Position numbers and translations under genes: made by a program | The notes under the pieces: model-generated | Database searches by the model: none | Seen by the model: only the letters and a program-made list of their open reading frames with translations | What the model was told of the DNA's origin: nothing | Origin: Hyparrhenia diplandra | Taxonomy: Eukaryota; Streptophyta; Magnoliopsida; Poales; Poaceae | Direction of reading: 5' to 3' | DNA: 64,000 nt | Assembly (NCBI GenBank): GCA_015847255.1 | Contig: JADLZK010013182.1 | Coordinates: 100,484-164,483, forward strand | In this document: in pieces, positions 35,589 through 46,854 of the stretch | How positions within the stretch are numbered: the first letter of the stretch is position 1 | How the letters are laid out: each line of letters starts with the position of its first letter

Positions 35589-36660
35589 GATCTGGCAGAA
35601 AAATTAAGGTTTAGCCCACATGGTGAGATATGTATACTCTATGAAACAATTAAAACAAGCAAATTGATGTAAATTCAGTTCTGAACTGTAACTATGTTTT
35701 CTGGACATATAAATAATACTACTGACAGGTGACAGCACACCACAAAGGTATCCGTCTGCGAAAAATTGCTACTTCTTGATGCTGTCGTTTTCTTGATGCT
35801 GTCGTTGAAAATACTATGACCTCTGCAAATCAGATCTTACCATTTGTAAGGTCGGACTAGAAAATATTATCAACTCTACCAATCAAATGTGTGACCATTT
35901 GTAAAGTTATTCGTTCCTTTAGTAATTATAGTTTTCTTTTCTTAACCGTGAAAAATACTCTCAACTCTACGAATTCAATTTATGATCATTTGTAAAACTT
36001 GGTCAAATCTATTACATTTGCCAAAAAGGTGTTAAGTGCACGGTTTGTAAAAATCGGTAAACTAAAACTATCTTTTTACTAGACGAAAAACGGGGGGGAC
36101 CCAATTAAATCCTTTGTGGGGTTGGTCAAAGTATAATTGATATACAGATATAGATAAACATAAAAATATCTTTTTACTAGACGAATAAAAGGGGATACAT
36201 AAACAGTGGGGGTTCTATAAGATACATGTACATATATAGATAAACAAATAACGAAATGGATTACTAGCACACCACAAAGTTACACCTCTAAGGCTCTACC
36301 GATTAAAATTTCAACTTTTGTGGAGACGGTATAGCCACTACGGTGAAAATTGAAAATACTATCGGTCTCCGAGCCAAAAGTAGTACTAAAAAATCCGGTC
36401 ACCTCAACCAATCAAATTTGTCCATTTATAAAATTCGTACTAAAAGGTCCTCTCACCTCAACCAATCAAATATGACCATTTGTAAAACTCGTCAATCGTT
36501 TGTCACCTGTAGTAGATTTTTGCAGTTCCCGTGAGCGCATTCCATGACGCCAATTTCTTCCGTGAGTAGAGACTTAGAAAGCCAGAAGTACGGCCTTTTG
36601 GACGGACAGTTTCTGACCGATTTTTTCCATGACGCATTCCGTGACGCCACCTGCTGTTGG
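35589..36660. repeat. Degenerate short repeats upstream of the aldo-keto reductase gene
   Basis: Variants of ACCAATCAAATNTGACCATTTGTAAA recur around 35830-36000 and 36400-36490, and CTTTTTACTAGACGAA recurs at 36071 and 36172. No gene is seen. The promoter of the downstream gene should lie at the right edge. Confidence 0.45.
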
Positions 36661-36776
36661 TTCTTGCAAGTACAAATAGCCGTGCACGGGAACATGACAA
36701 TGCAACAACCGCACTACTACTCCTACCACCCCAAACAGTTTCAGTCTCTGGGCAGAGTCCATCCAGCAAACCAGCA

Positions 36777-38169
36777 ATGGCGGCTGCAGCTGATCCGTCG
36801 CGTGTTCCGGCGCCGCAGCCGCGCATGATGAAGCTGGGGTCGCAGGGGCTGGAGGTCTCAGCTCAGGGTCTGGGCTGCATGGGCATGTCCTTGCCGTACG
36901 GCGAGCGCAAGCCCGAGGCCGACATGGTGGCGCTCCTCCACCACGCCGTCGCGGCGGGGGTCACCTTCCTCGACACCTCGGACGTTTACGGCCCGCACAC
37001 CAACGAGGTCCTCATCGGCAAGGCGCTTCGCGGTGGAGCGGCTCGCCAGAAGGTGCAGGTGGCCACCAAGTTCGGCATCACGCCCGACCTCAGCGCCATC
37101 CGCGGCGATCCGGCGTACGTGCGGGCGGCGTGTGAGGCCAGTCTCCGGCGGCTCGGCGTTGACTGCATCGACCTCTATTACCAGCACCGCATCGACACCA
37201 CTGTACCCGTCGAGGACGGTGAGTTTGTCACGGTGCGTTTTTTCATTCATCTGTGGACAAGTTGGGAATACAATACTTTCTCTGAACTTTAATATATGTA
37301 TATATGTGCAGATGGGTGAGCTCAAGAAGCTGGTTGAAGAAGGCAAGATCAAATACATCGGGCTGTCCGAAGCGTCGGCGTCGACGATCAGGCGAGCGCA
37401 CGCGGTTCATCCCATCACCGCTGTCCAGCTGGAGTGGTCTCTCTGGACAAGAGATTGTGAACAAGACATAATCCCAACCTGCAGGTACATATATATATCG
37501 CCACATTATTTTCTTTGGTACCTAGGAGTGGAAAACTGTATTTGTTGGGCATGGATCAGAAGCCAAGGACCAAGGTACATATATACACAATGCTGATCTG
37601 TCTGTTGTGTCATTTTTTAGAGAACTTGGAATTGGAGTTGTGGCATACAGTCCGTTGGGCAGAGGGTTCTTCTCCGGCGGAGCCAAACTTGTCAGTGAGC
37701 TGCCAGAAGACGATTACCGGAAGGTACGCGTGACCTATCCGTGATCCATCCAACCCCAAAGAGACTATATATTGTGCTTCGTCCTGTACTGAATGTAATG
37801 CCACCATTCGATATGATCATCTTTCAGAATATTCCAAGATTTCAGCCAGAGAACATGGAGAAGAATGCACAAATATTCGAGCAAGTAAGCCAGATGGCTG
37901 CAAGGAAAGGATGCACGACATCGCAGCTCGCGCTGGCTTGGGTTCACCACCAGGGAAGCGATGTCTGCCCTATACCTGGAACCACAAAGATCGGCAACTT
38001 CGACCAGAATCTGGGAGCACTGTCGGTGAAGCTCACGTCTGAGGAGATGGCTGAGCTCGAGTCATATGCCGCCATGGATGTCGTCCAAGGTGACCGCCTC
38101 CACAGCGGTTTTCTCAACACCTGGAAAGATTCAGAGACGCCTCCACTGTCGTCTTGGAAAGGGAACTAG
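36777..38169 (+). pseudogene. Aldo-keto reductase gene, copy A, probably frame-disrupted
   Basis: Four exons with GT/AG edges: 36777-37218, 37312-37484, 37621-37723, 37828-38169. The protein belongs to the plant AKR class of NADPH-dependent, auxin-induced-like (PCNT115-type) aldehyde reductases, about 350 residues. Start MAAAADPSRVP was chosen because MKLGSQGLEVSAQGLGCMGM follows as in the family. The catalytic tetrad is present: D66 and Y71 (FLDTSDVYGP), K98 (VATKFG), H137 (YYQHRID). The NADPH-binding C-terminal part (PIPGTTK) is intact. Odd: before the exon 1 donor it reads GAGGACG|GTGAG where copy B has GAGGTCACG|GTGAG, a 2-bp loss that puts exon 2 out of frame. A frame-keeping donor at 37203 or 37209 exists but is weak. 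A dead gene, a sequencing error or alternative splicing are all possible. Confidence 0.7.
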
Positions 38170-38264
38170 ACATGTAACGTACCTACTATCATCTGTGATG
38201 GCATTGTTGGGAGAGTTGTGGTTATCTGTATTCTATTTTCAGACTTTCTTTCAGTCATATATCT

Positions 38265-38271
38265 AAATAAA
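38265..38271 (+). terminator. Poly(A)-signal-like AAATAAA of aldo-keto reductase copy A
   Basis: AAATAAA lies about 100 bp after the stop codon, a normal spacing for a plant polyadenylation near-upstream element. Confidence 0.4.
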
Positions 38272-38454
38272 TGTTGTAGTATGAGGATCGGCATTGTCAA
38301 ATTAAGCTACTGATTATTTCAACCAGTCATCGAATGTTTTTTGAGCATGATCATTGTATCCTTTTAAGAGGTGGGAGATGATAAATACTGATAAACATCA
38401 GACGTGATGTTCAGCCCAAATACAAATCTGAAACAACAAATGAAAAATATCTAG

Positions 38455-41400
38455 CACTACTGGAATTCCATGCTTTGCTGAGTGCCTAGGACACTCGGCG
38501 AAGGCCGAAGAACACTCGACAAAGGAGACTCGGCAACGAAAGTGACGACAAAGTCCTCTTGCGACGCTCGAACCCGCAACCTCAATCTCACAGCATCTCT
38601 TGCCTTACCACTATACTACGTTGTCATTTTTGTGTAGACTCCGTGTTAGCTCCTCATATATTATAGTAAACCGAGAGTAAGCTGCTTGTTTGGGACCCTA
38701 AACAAATTCAAAAAAAAAGATGTCAACTACAAAGTTTCATAACTTTATGAGATCTATTATTTTCATTTAGAAAGTTTTACATCCGAGGTCGTTTAAAAAA
38801 AATCAAATTTTAAGTTTGAGAGATTCAGACCCAAATCACAAAGTTTTCTACTACAAAGGTACATATCTTTTGGAGACTTACAAAGTTTTACTTTGGTCAT
38901 TTATTCATTCGACAAAGTGTTAGTAACATTGTTCATAAATCTTATTAATCTCTCTTCTAGTTCCAGGAAACTATGAGGCGATATGAGAGAGATGTAGGTT
39001 TTGTGTACTTCGTTTTCTTCGCTTTGTCAAATAAAATAATGACAAAAATAAACTTTGTAGAGCTTGAGAAGTTATGAAATTTTATAGTTGAAAATGTTAT
39101 TATTTGAATTCGTTTACGGCCTCAAAACTAATTTTAAAAACTGTTTTGCCTAGTGCCAAAAAGGCACTTTCGACAAAGAGGTTGTCGAAGGTTTCTCTTT
39201 GTCAAGTACCTTTTTAGCGCTCAGGAAAGCTGTCACGTGGTATAGAAAATAGAGCCGGAGAAGGGGCTAGCGGCCTGAGGAGGGCGCGGCCAATGAGGGG
39301 GGGGCACCCCGCTGGTGTGCGCCAGGGGCACGCCCGCCGCCGCCGCCGTTCCATGACTTCTTCGAAATTAAGTTATCTTAGTAATAGAATATCTAGAGCT
39401 TATTTCCCTTTTTTACTTTAAGTTGGATTTGATTAGGATAAGAATATATTTTTATTTAGGAAAAGGAGTTCCAATCTATAAGGAAACTCACTAGATTCTT
39501 GCTTGCAATACAAGTCCCATAAAGTGGATGTAATCTCATGGCAAGAGGAAAATAAACATATTTTCCGCCTTTTGCCTCCTTCCTCCCTCTCATCATGCGC
39601 GCCCCTGTCCTAGCCTGCCGCCGCCGCTGCCCTCGCAAGGCGGTTTTGACAAAACCCGTCTTTGCTAAGTGTTTTTTTTTCGTGTGTTTTTTATGTGGCA
39701 CTCGGTAAAGAGGCTCTTTGCCGAGTATCCAAAAATTCATCCATCCTTTTGAGTTGTCCCCTGGCCTCATCTGCTTTTTGTCTAATGACCCTTAGGCGTG
39801 CAGGCCTCTGGAGGGCGCTGATGCCACGCTGTTTGTGTGGCAACTGTTCGTGCATCTGGTCCAGCGAGTCGAGCCCCCTTTCCTGATCAGCATCTTTTGC
39901 TAGTTTGAAAATAGAAGAAAAACATTTATTCGGATATAAGATATTAATTACAAGCTAGTAGCTAGCCAGATAGCAATTCTGAAAACAGAAATACAGATCA
40001 CAAACATCTCTAGTTGCTGCCTTTCCAAGATGATAGTGGAGGCGTTTCTGAATCTCTCCATGTGCATTGATTACCGAGGATGTCATAGCGTTCACCGTGG
40101 ATGTCATCCATGGCAGCATAGGACTCGAGCTCGGCCATCTCCTCCGTTTCTGAATCTTCAGTGATAACGCTCCCAGGTTCTGGTCTAAGTTGGCGATCTT
40201 TGTAGTTCCAGGTATGGGGCAGACGTCGGTTCCCTGATGGTGAACCCAAGCCAGCGCTAGCTGGGATGATGTGCAGCCTTTCCTTGCAGCCATCTGGCTC
40301 ACACGCTCGAATATCAGCGCATTCTTCTCCATGTTCTCTGGCTGAAATCTTGGTAGAATCTGAAAGTCGATCATATATCGAATGGCATTACATTCACAGT
40401 CACTAGGAGATGTATATGCATCATGGAAGAAAAGGATAGGTTGCCGTACCTTGCGGTAATCGTCGTCCGGCAGCTCAGTGACAACAAGTTTGGCTCCGCT
40501 GGAGAAGAACCCTCTGCCTAACGGACTGTATGCCACAATTCCAATTCCAAGTTCTCTGAAAAATAGTCAGAACAGAAAAGAGATCGAGCAGCATTATATA
40601 TAGTACCTTGGTTTCAGATGTATCGCCAACAAAGAGTACCTCTTCCATTCCAAGATATATACTAAAACAAACAATGTATGTATATATAACCATATATATT
40701 TACCTGCAGGTTGGGATTACATCTTCTTCAGCATCTCTTGTCCAGAGTGACCACTCCAGCTGGACGGCAGTGATCGGATGAACTGCGTGCGCTCCCCTGA
40801 TCGTGGACGCCGACGCTTCCGACAGCCCGATGTATTTGATCTTGCCTTCTTCTACCAACTCCTTGAGCACACCCATCTACATATATACATATCAAAAAGT
40901 CAAATCTCAGAAAATGCAACTGTGGAAGTAGTATTCCTATGCAACTGAATAACTCACCGTGACCTCGATGGGCACAGTGGTGTCAATGCGGTGCTGGTAG
41001 TAGAGGTCGATGCAGTCGATGCCGAGACGGCGGAGGCTGCCCTCGCACGCTGCCCTCACGTACTCCGGGTCACCACGGACAGTCCAATCAGGCGTGCCGC
41101 CGAACTTGGTTGCCACCTGCACCTGCTCCCGCATAGCATCCCCACCGTGGAGCGCCTTGCCGATGAGGAGCTCGTTTGTGTACGGGCCATAGACGTCGGA
41201 GGTGTCGAGGAAGGTGACCCCCACCGCGACGGCGTGCCGGAGGAGCGCCAGCATGTCAGCCTCAGGCTTGCGCTCGCCGTATGCTGCCGACATGCCCATG
41301 CAACCCAGGCCCTGCGACGAGACCTCTAGTCCTTGCGACCCCAGCTTCATGATATGTGGCCGCGGAGGCGCTGGAGCTGGTGTCGCCGCCATGATATGCT

Positions 41401-42168
41401 GCTGGTCTGGTCGCGTTCTAGAAATTTCAAAAAAAAAAAATGATACTGCTGCTGGTCTTCCTGGCCTTGCTCTTAGGTTTCCTTAATTCTCTTAGTTGTT
41501 GGCTCTGCAGGGTGCACGGTGCAGTATTTGTAGGCCGTATGTAGTGCGGTCCGTTGTTGTCACGTTCCCGCGCACGGCTGTTTTGAATGTAGTCTGTGTC
41601 AGGATTTTTCAAAAATTCTTTTTTTTTACCATGGAACTTTTCAACCATTGACTTTTCAAAATTCAGATCAAAAAGTTATGAATTATAAAGATTCATAACT
41701 TATCGAGATCTATAAAATTTATTTTGATCATTTCTCCACCTGACATAGTGTTAGTAACATTGTTCACAAATCTTAATAATTTTTGTTCTAATTTCAAGAA
41801 ACTATGAGAGGATGTTAGAGAGATGTAGGATTTTACAACAACATTATTAACGCTTTGTCAAATGATGAAATGACCAAAATAAACTTTATATATCATATAA
41901 AGATATAAATCTATGGAACTTAAAACGTTTTCATTTGAACTCGTTTAGGGCCTCAAAAACCGTTTTTGAAAAATTAATTTGCGGAGTGCCTGTTTTTTTT
42001 TTGGCACATGGAAAAATGTCTTTTTGCCAAGTGTCTAAGGCACTTGGCAAAGACGCACTTTGCCGTGTGCTAGCAAAAAGCACTTGACAAATTCATCTTC
42101 GAGTGCCCGAAAAAAAAAACACTAGGCAAAAACATCGGTCCTTTGCAAAGAGCAGAATTCCGGTAGTG
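38455..42168. mobile_element. CACTA-type ends bracketing aldo-keto reductase copy B
   Basis: The left end reads CACTACTGGAATTCC and the right end, inverted, CACTACCGGAATTCTGC. Near both ends are copies of TTTGCCGAGTG/CACTCGGCAAAG-type motifs (38480-38540, 39170-39230, 39660-39730, 42030-42120), the subterminal signature of one CACTA family. A ~300-bp AT-rich segment (GACAAAGTGTTAGTAACATTG and following, 38870-39130) recurs in the same orientation at 41730-41980. Flanking triplets (TAG, TCT) do not match. So this is either one element that carries the reductase gene, or two partial elements flanking it. Confidence 0.55.
40010..41392 (-). pseudogene. Aldo-keto reductase gene, copy B, frameshifted C-terminus
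   Basis: Four minus-strand exons: 41392-40958, 40876-40704, 40555-40450, 40359-40010, with the same intron positions as copy A. It starts MAATPAPAPPRPH and keeps FLDTSDVYGP, VATKFG and YYQHRID, the catalytic Asp-Tyr-Lys-His set. The exon 1 to exon 2 junction is in frame (VPIEVT|MGVLKELVEEG). In exon 4, after LGALSLK, the sequence ATTCAGAAACGGAGGAG is 2 nt longer than the matching part of copy A, shifting the frame; the expected end (ELESYAAMDDIHGE, SSWKGSN, stop at 40010) is in another frame, while the shifted frame runs on to 39955. Introns and about 100 bp of upstream sequence are shared with copy A, so it arose by DNA duplication, not from mRNA. Confidence 0.75.
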
Positions 42169-42299
42169 TCTACAAGTTTTTTTTAAAAAAAGGTTTATGT
42201 GTGGCCCTCCTAAAAACATCGGTCCTTTGCACAGAGCAGAATACCGGTTGTGTCTACAAGTTTTTTTTTTTTTAAAAGGTTTATGTGTGGCCCTCTTAA
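42131..42299. repeat. 85-bp tandem duplication at a CACTA end
   Basis: AACATCGGTCCTTTGCAAAG through GTGTCTACAAG, a T run, AAAAGG and TTTATGTGTGGCCCTC occurs at 42131-42213 and again at 42216-42296 with few changes. The duplication spans the outer edge of the CACTA terminus and its flank. Confidence 0.8.
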
Positions 42300-42554
42300 G
42301 CCGCGCATAATTCAAAACATTTCTTGAATGTTTGATATAAGACATGAAAGCAGTTTATGGGGAAAGCTAGCGGACAGCGGGTACCTACAGCAACGCGACG
42401 CAGACAGCGGCAGGTTCCTGGCCGTAGCGCAGAAGACCCAGTCCAATGCGGATGCGGCGACCATGAGCAGGAATGGGGCCGGTGTCTCCGAGGCCCAGAA
42501 GCTCTCCATGAAACAACGAAAAGTCCTCTTATGTATGGTCGGCTTTCAATATTT

Positions 42555-42624
42555 TGAAAAGTCCTGACACCAGACTCCATATCATGGCTTTTTGCCAACA
42601 ATGTTTTGAAAAGTCCTTTTATGA
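42555..42624. repeat. Repeat shared with the right end of the window
   Basis: TTTTGAAAAGTCCTGACACC through CTTTTTGCCAACAATGTTTT and GAAAAGTCCTTTTAT recurs at 63905-63977 in the same orientation with a few differences. Confidence 0.8.
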
Positions 42625-42866
42625 GGGTGTTTAGTTGGTGAAATATTTTGGGTTGGGCTACTGTAGCACTTTTCGTTTGTATTTAGTAATTAATATCCAA
42701 TCATGGACTAACTAAGCTTAAAAGATTTGTCTCGTACTTTTCAGCCAAACTGTGCAATTGATTTTTTTATTTACCCGCATTTAATGCTCTAAAATTACGT
42801 TAAAAGATTCGATGTGACGAGGAACTGTAGCACTTTTTGGGTTCTTGTACAAACAACTGAACACCC
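42625..42866. mobile_element. MITE with GGGTGTT ends
   Basis: About 242 bp with inverted ends GGGTGTTTAGTTGG and (inverted) GGGTGTTCAGTTG, and the words ACTGTAGCACTTTT near both ends. This is a common grass MITE type; whether hAT- or Tourist-related cannot be fixed because the target duplication is not clear. Confidence 0.65.
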
Positions 42867-42939
42867 CCATATGGCCGGCTTTTGCCAACGTGTTAATTGT
42901 ACTACAAGCAAACTATACTACTGGATCCGGTCTCTTTGT

Positions 42940-43422
42940 CTTGTGCGTGGGGCACACCACAAAGGCCCAAAAACACTCGGTTCCCACACAGGGCACAGTT
43001 TTCTCGGCCTAGAATCCCTAAGCCGAGTGCCAAATATCGGGCACTTTCGGCTTAGCCTAAGCCAGTGTTTGGTGGCCTTTGCCGCGTGCACCACGGCATA
43101 GAAAAGCGTGATGACGGCAAGTCGTTTTGGCAGCACCCTTTGCCGAGTCCTGAATGCCGACACTCGGCAAAAGAATTATCATACATTTTTTTAGTTATAT
43201 CTTTGCTGAGTGTTGCATGTGACGGCGCATGGCGAAGAAAATGTTATGCTTTTTAAAAAAAACTTCGCCCAGTGCAAGCCATACAAGCACACGGCAAAGA
43301 CCATTTTATTTTTAAAAAAAATAGTCGTGAGTGTCCTGTTTAAACACTCGGCAAAGGCAGAATCTTTGCCGAGTGAAAGAGTGATTCCTATACCGAAAGT
43401 GTTATGGTCATAGCACTCGGCA

Positions 43423-43456
<34 letters not shown>
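42940..43456. mobile_element. CACTA subterminal fragment and poly(T) run
   Basis: At least eight direct or inverted copies of CACTCGGCAAAG/CTTTGCCGAGTG occur (for example 43151, 43345, 43365, 43413). The stretch ends in an uninterrupted T run of about 30. It is a remnant of the same CACTA family as at 38455-42168. No terminus was identified. Confidence 0.6.
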
Positions 43457-43457
<1 letters not shown>

Positions 43458-44306
43458 TGGGACACATATATAAGAGTTCATATCACATATATACATATAT
43501 ATACATACTAGCCAGAGCCCCCAGCTTCCTTATATGGCAGATATTAGTAATAGAAGTGTAGTACTGATTTTGTTTTGTTAAGGGAAATCAATAAGAGTTT
43601 CAATTCATGGTGTTTACATGTATTATACTTTGAGATCTTGAAGTGTGCGCGTACACAGACAAAGTTACATAAGTATGTAGGTCTATATGAAGTAATAGGG
43701 AAAAGTAAATATTTTCTGGTATGAGTAACATAAAAAATTCTGCAGGCCTGGTCCATCTCTGTTGTGCCAGTGGTAATCAAATTGTTGGTGCAGATGCCTA
43801 CTACCAGTTGTGAAAAATTTGTATGTCGCGGTTGAAATCAAATCATATGTGGAAAAATGACTTGTCGTGGAAAAGAGAGCAATCTAGAGAGGATCTCTGA
43901 TTAAATTAGGATGCCTGACATTATGACCTTTACCTGTAATAGTAAAAGTTGTAGAAATTAAATAAGTAGAGGAAGTTGATTTGATGCTATAGAGAATAAA
44001 AGGTGATGAGAAAACTTACCCAGGTTTATGTACATCCATTATGTATTTCATGGGCATTATTAAATCATCTTTTTGTGAACTGAGAGAACTTACCCAGCAG
44101 GTCTGAGTACATCCATTATATATTTCATGGACATTACGAAGTTGTCTTTTTTCTGAACTGAGTAAGTACTATTAGCATTGGTTAGGAGTCAAATAGAACT
44201 GCACAAAGGCATTTATTCAGTGAGAATAACAGCAGCCAATATATGGAGAGAAAGAAAGAATGCATACGTTGAGCCACCAAAAGCCAAATTGCGGCAAATA
44301 CCATAA
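43457..44306. repeat. Intergenic DNA with an ~80-bp tandem duplication
   Basis: No gene. ACTTACCCAG through TACATCCATTAT, ATTTCATGG, CATTA, and TTTT-TGAACTGAG occurs twice (44017-44085 and 44089-44165). Confidence 0.6.
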
Positions 44307-45281
44307 GGCCCCGTTTGGATGTCCATATTGAGGCCTCGACATTGGAATTGGGCTGAATTCAGGTGTTTGGATGCGCATGGCATTGGGGTCTCGACATTGG
44401 ACCCGTTTCTGCCGCGGCATTCGTTTCACTTGGCGTACCCTCGGCGATACGAGCACTTCCGCCGCGGTATTGTCCGGAATCGAACTCCTTTCGTCATCCT
44501 CAAGTGCGGTGCCCGCAACTCCCTCGTGCTCCTTCATCCTCCCCTCGCCGGGCCCTCCTTCATCCCTCCCGCCGCCCCCATCCTCCTCGCCGTCCCCCCC
44601 ATCCTCCTCGTCGGCGCTCCTCAACCCCTCTCGCCCCCCCTCCGCCCCGATCCTTGCGAGATCAGCGCTTGAGTAGGGCCGTGGGCAGCGAGTGCGTGTC
44701 TTGGCGGGCGGCGCGATCTGAAAGCAGCGGCGTGAGCTTCGCGTGGAGGCGGCGGACCATGCGGCGTCAGCGAGGTTATCGCGGCGAGTCACCGAGGAAA
44801 GCGTGCGAGCTTGTTGTCCAGCCTTCTTCCTCAAGTCCGGCAACCGGTGAGTGCCAAGATTCCCTTCTTCCTCGAGTCGGTCATATCACGGATAGCCCCG
44901 GATCCGCTTCTTCCTCGGCCGATGTTTTTCGGGCCTTGCGAGGGGATGGAGAGCGTCGCGAATCCCATATCCTCGCGGGATCCTGCTCGCCGCCCGCCGC
45001 TCTTCGTGACTTCGAGCTCCACCCAAAGGCTCCCTGTCCTCCCTCCGCTGCCGGCGTGGTCGGTGTCCGAAGAGGATAAAAGGGCGGTCAATTCTCAAAT
45101 GCCAATTGTACGGACATCCAAACAAGAATCTGTATTCATTGGCTCTTTCGATTCCATCTAGCAATTTCATTTGCATCCAAACAATGGATTTGGTATTGTA
45201 ACCCAATACCAATTCTACTATGATTTGGTATTGAAGCCAATTCAATGCCAAGGCCTCCAATGTCGACATCCAAACGGAGCC
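44307..45281. mobile_element. PIF/Harbinger (Tourist-like) element with GC-rich cargo
   Basis: A 975-bp element with imperfect ~45-bp inverted ends: GGCCCCGTTTGGATGTC at the left and, inverted, GGCTCCGTTTGGATGTC at the right. It is flanked by TAA on both sides (44304-44306 and 45282-45284), the target duplication of PIF/Harbinger elements. No transposase or DDE domain is recognised. The interior (about 44400-45080) is GC-rich and open in several frames (longest 238 codons, plus strand), unlike its surroundings, so it may carry captured gene sequence. No family was identified in it. Confidence 0.75.
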
Positions 45282-45482
45282 TAAGTAGAGTTTGTATCGA
45301 ATGGGGCCGTATCCTCTTCAGGACGGATAGTTATAGGGCGATGTCTGAATGAGTGGCAGCGTTGTTGTTCCGATTGCGACATTTTAACTCGACCGAACTG
45401 TAAAATGATTTTTTAATGATAAATTCTGGATGAAATCAAGGAGTAAATTTTATTCGATGTAAATTTCGGGAGAAGTTAAGAG

Positions 45483-45864
45483 ATGGAACCTGTCAAAGTT
45501 AAGAGATGGATCCTGTCGTGCATTGCTGTTGTTGCGAAGAGAGGGAAATCGGAGCGGGGACATACGTGGAGCTGGGATGGGGAGGCAGCGGTGACGGCAT
45601 TGCTGTCGGGCCGCTGGAGGTTGGCGACGGGCGAGGTTTATGGCAGGGTGAAGAAGGGCAGGGGCGGACGGTGGCGTGGGGGTGGACGGCGACCGGGCGG
45701 ACGCAGATGGTGGGGCGACGGAGGATGGCGACGGGCGAGGATGCGGGCGGGCGGCGGTGTGGCCGCTGGTGGTGTGGGGCGGGCGGCGGCCGGGCGTGAA
45801 GGGCGGGGCGAGGCTGGCGGGTGGCGGTGGGGCGGCAGCGTGAGGCGGTGTAGCGAAAAGAGGG
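45483..45864 (+). other. GC-rich reading frame cut by the large CACTA
   Basis: After a short tandem repeat (AAGTTAAGAGATGGA-CCTGTC twice, 45475-45515) the sequence becomes GC- and glycine/arginine-rich and open for over 120 codons in one frame. The CACTA inserts at 45865; the host sequence resumes at 63340 (GTGTTTCTTTTTAGCGG). No domain was recognised, so it may be a gene start or chance. Confidence 0.25.
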
Positions 45865-45879
45865 CACTACTACAGAACC

Positions 45880-46105
45880 GACTTTTAGTCTCGAGGCCAA
45901 AATGGCGTTTACTCCGGCTGGAAATTTACCCCGGAGTAAATGTATCTTTACTCCCGGTTCTAATTCGGCCGAGTAAAGCGCCGTCGGCGCGCGCCCGCCC
46001 CGGCCAGGACCTCTAATCCCGGTCAGTAGCTACAACCGGGAGTAAAGCTCGAGCTTTACTAAGCTCGAGCTTTACTCCCGGGTTTAGCCACTGACCGGGA
46101 ATAAT
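45880..46105. repeat. Left subterminal repeats of the large CACTA
   Basis: Direct and inverted copies of CCGGGAGTAAAGC-type motifs, including a palindrome of AGCTCGAGCTTTACT at 46046-46080. Such motifs bind the second transposon protein and set the ends for cutting. Confidence 0.75.
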
Positions 46106-46111
46106 ATTCCC

Positions 46112-46124
46112 TCCTATAAATACA
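46112..46124 (+). promoter_or_regulatory. Candidate TATA box of the CACTA genes
   Basis: CCTATAAATACAC follows directly on the subterminal repeats, where En/Spm-type promoters lie. Confidence 0.5.
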
Positions 46125-46408
46125 CCCGCCCGTCTTGAATTTTCATCGCATTTTCTTCCCACAAAAACTGCTCAACCCCCTTTACTCCGGGTTCCCCAAC
46201 CAAACTGGGAATAAAGGTTCGAAATTTCACTCCCCTCATTTTCATCATTTATTTCATGTTTTTTGCTCTTTATATAAATATAGTTGTTTATGTAATTTTC
46301 TTTTGATTAGAAAAATGAGGAAGTTAACTTAATTTACCAAATTGTGTAAATCATTAATTTGTATTATAAATTAGAAATCAATTTAATTTAATGACATGTG
46401 TAGGAAAC

Positions 46409-46702
46409 ATGGCATGGTGCGTAGTGCATGTTGGGCGCGTACCCGGGGATTTATCGAACCTGGCGGATTGCCATGCTCAGTCCATCGCTACCACGGAAAT
46501 TGTTACAAAAATATAACACGAAGTTGAAGCTTTGGCGGCCTACCATGGTGCAAATATTCCAAATAACAATGACCAAGGTGTAGCGGTGGAGATTCGGGGA
46601 GATGCCGGCGAAAATGTTACTTTCTTAGGTTCATTGCTCCGTGCCCCTGCGAAGGATGTTTACGCTTTAATTGGGATGTCTAGTTCTTCTTTCTCGCTTT
46701 AG
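46409..46702 (+). pseudogene. Small ORF with RNase H1 N-terminal/viroplasmin-like domain
   Basis: From ATG 46409 the sequence encodes MAWCVVHVGRVPG, then after a 1-nt shift a Tyr-Arg-Thr-Trp stretch, and in a further frame HRYHGNCYKNI and ALAAYHGANIP, followed by an acidic/polar tail and TAG at 46700-46702. The pattern GR-PGIY--W--C--Q---Y-G--YK-----EA--AY is that of the RNase H1 N-terminal hybrid-binding (Cauli_VI-like) domain, which binds RNA/DNA hybrids. About 95 codons in total with at least two or three frameshifts. It lies ahead of the transposase in the same orientation and could be a separate small protein or a 5' exon of the transposase transcript. Domain recognition is mine and unverified. 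Confidence 0.5.
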
Positions 46703-46854
46703 TGGAGTTTGTTGTATGTAGGCAAACAAAAGTTGTAGGCTACCTGTCCTAAAATAATAAAATGTATTATTCATGCATGTTGTGTATTTACTCAAATGTA
46801 TATGGTGTTTACTTTTTCATAACGATGATTATGTTCAAAAAACTACGGATGAAG

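Noticed and set aside
43427..43456. Poly(T) run as the tail of an inverted retroelement
   Set aside because: No flanking target duplication or element body could be attached to it; it lies at the edge of CACTA repeats.
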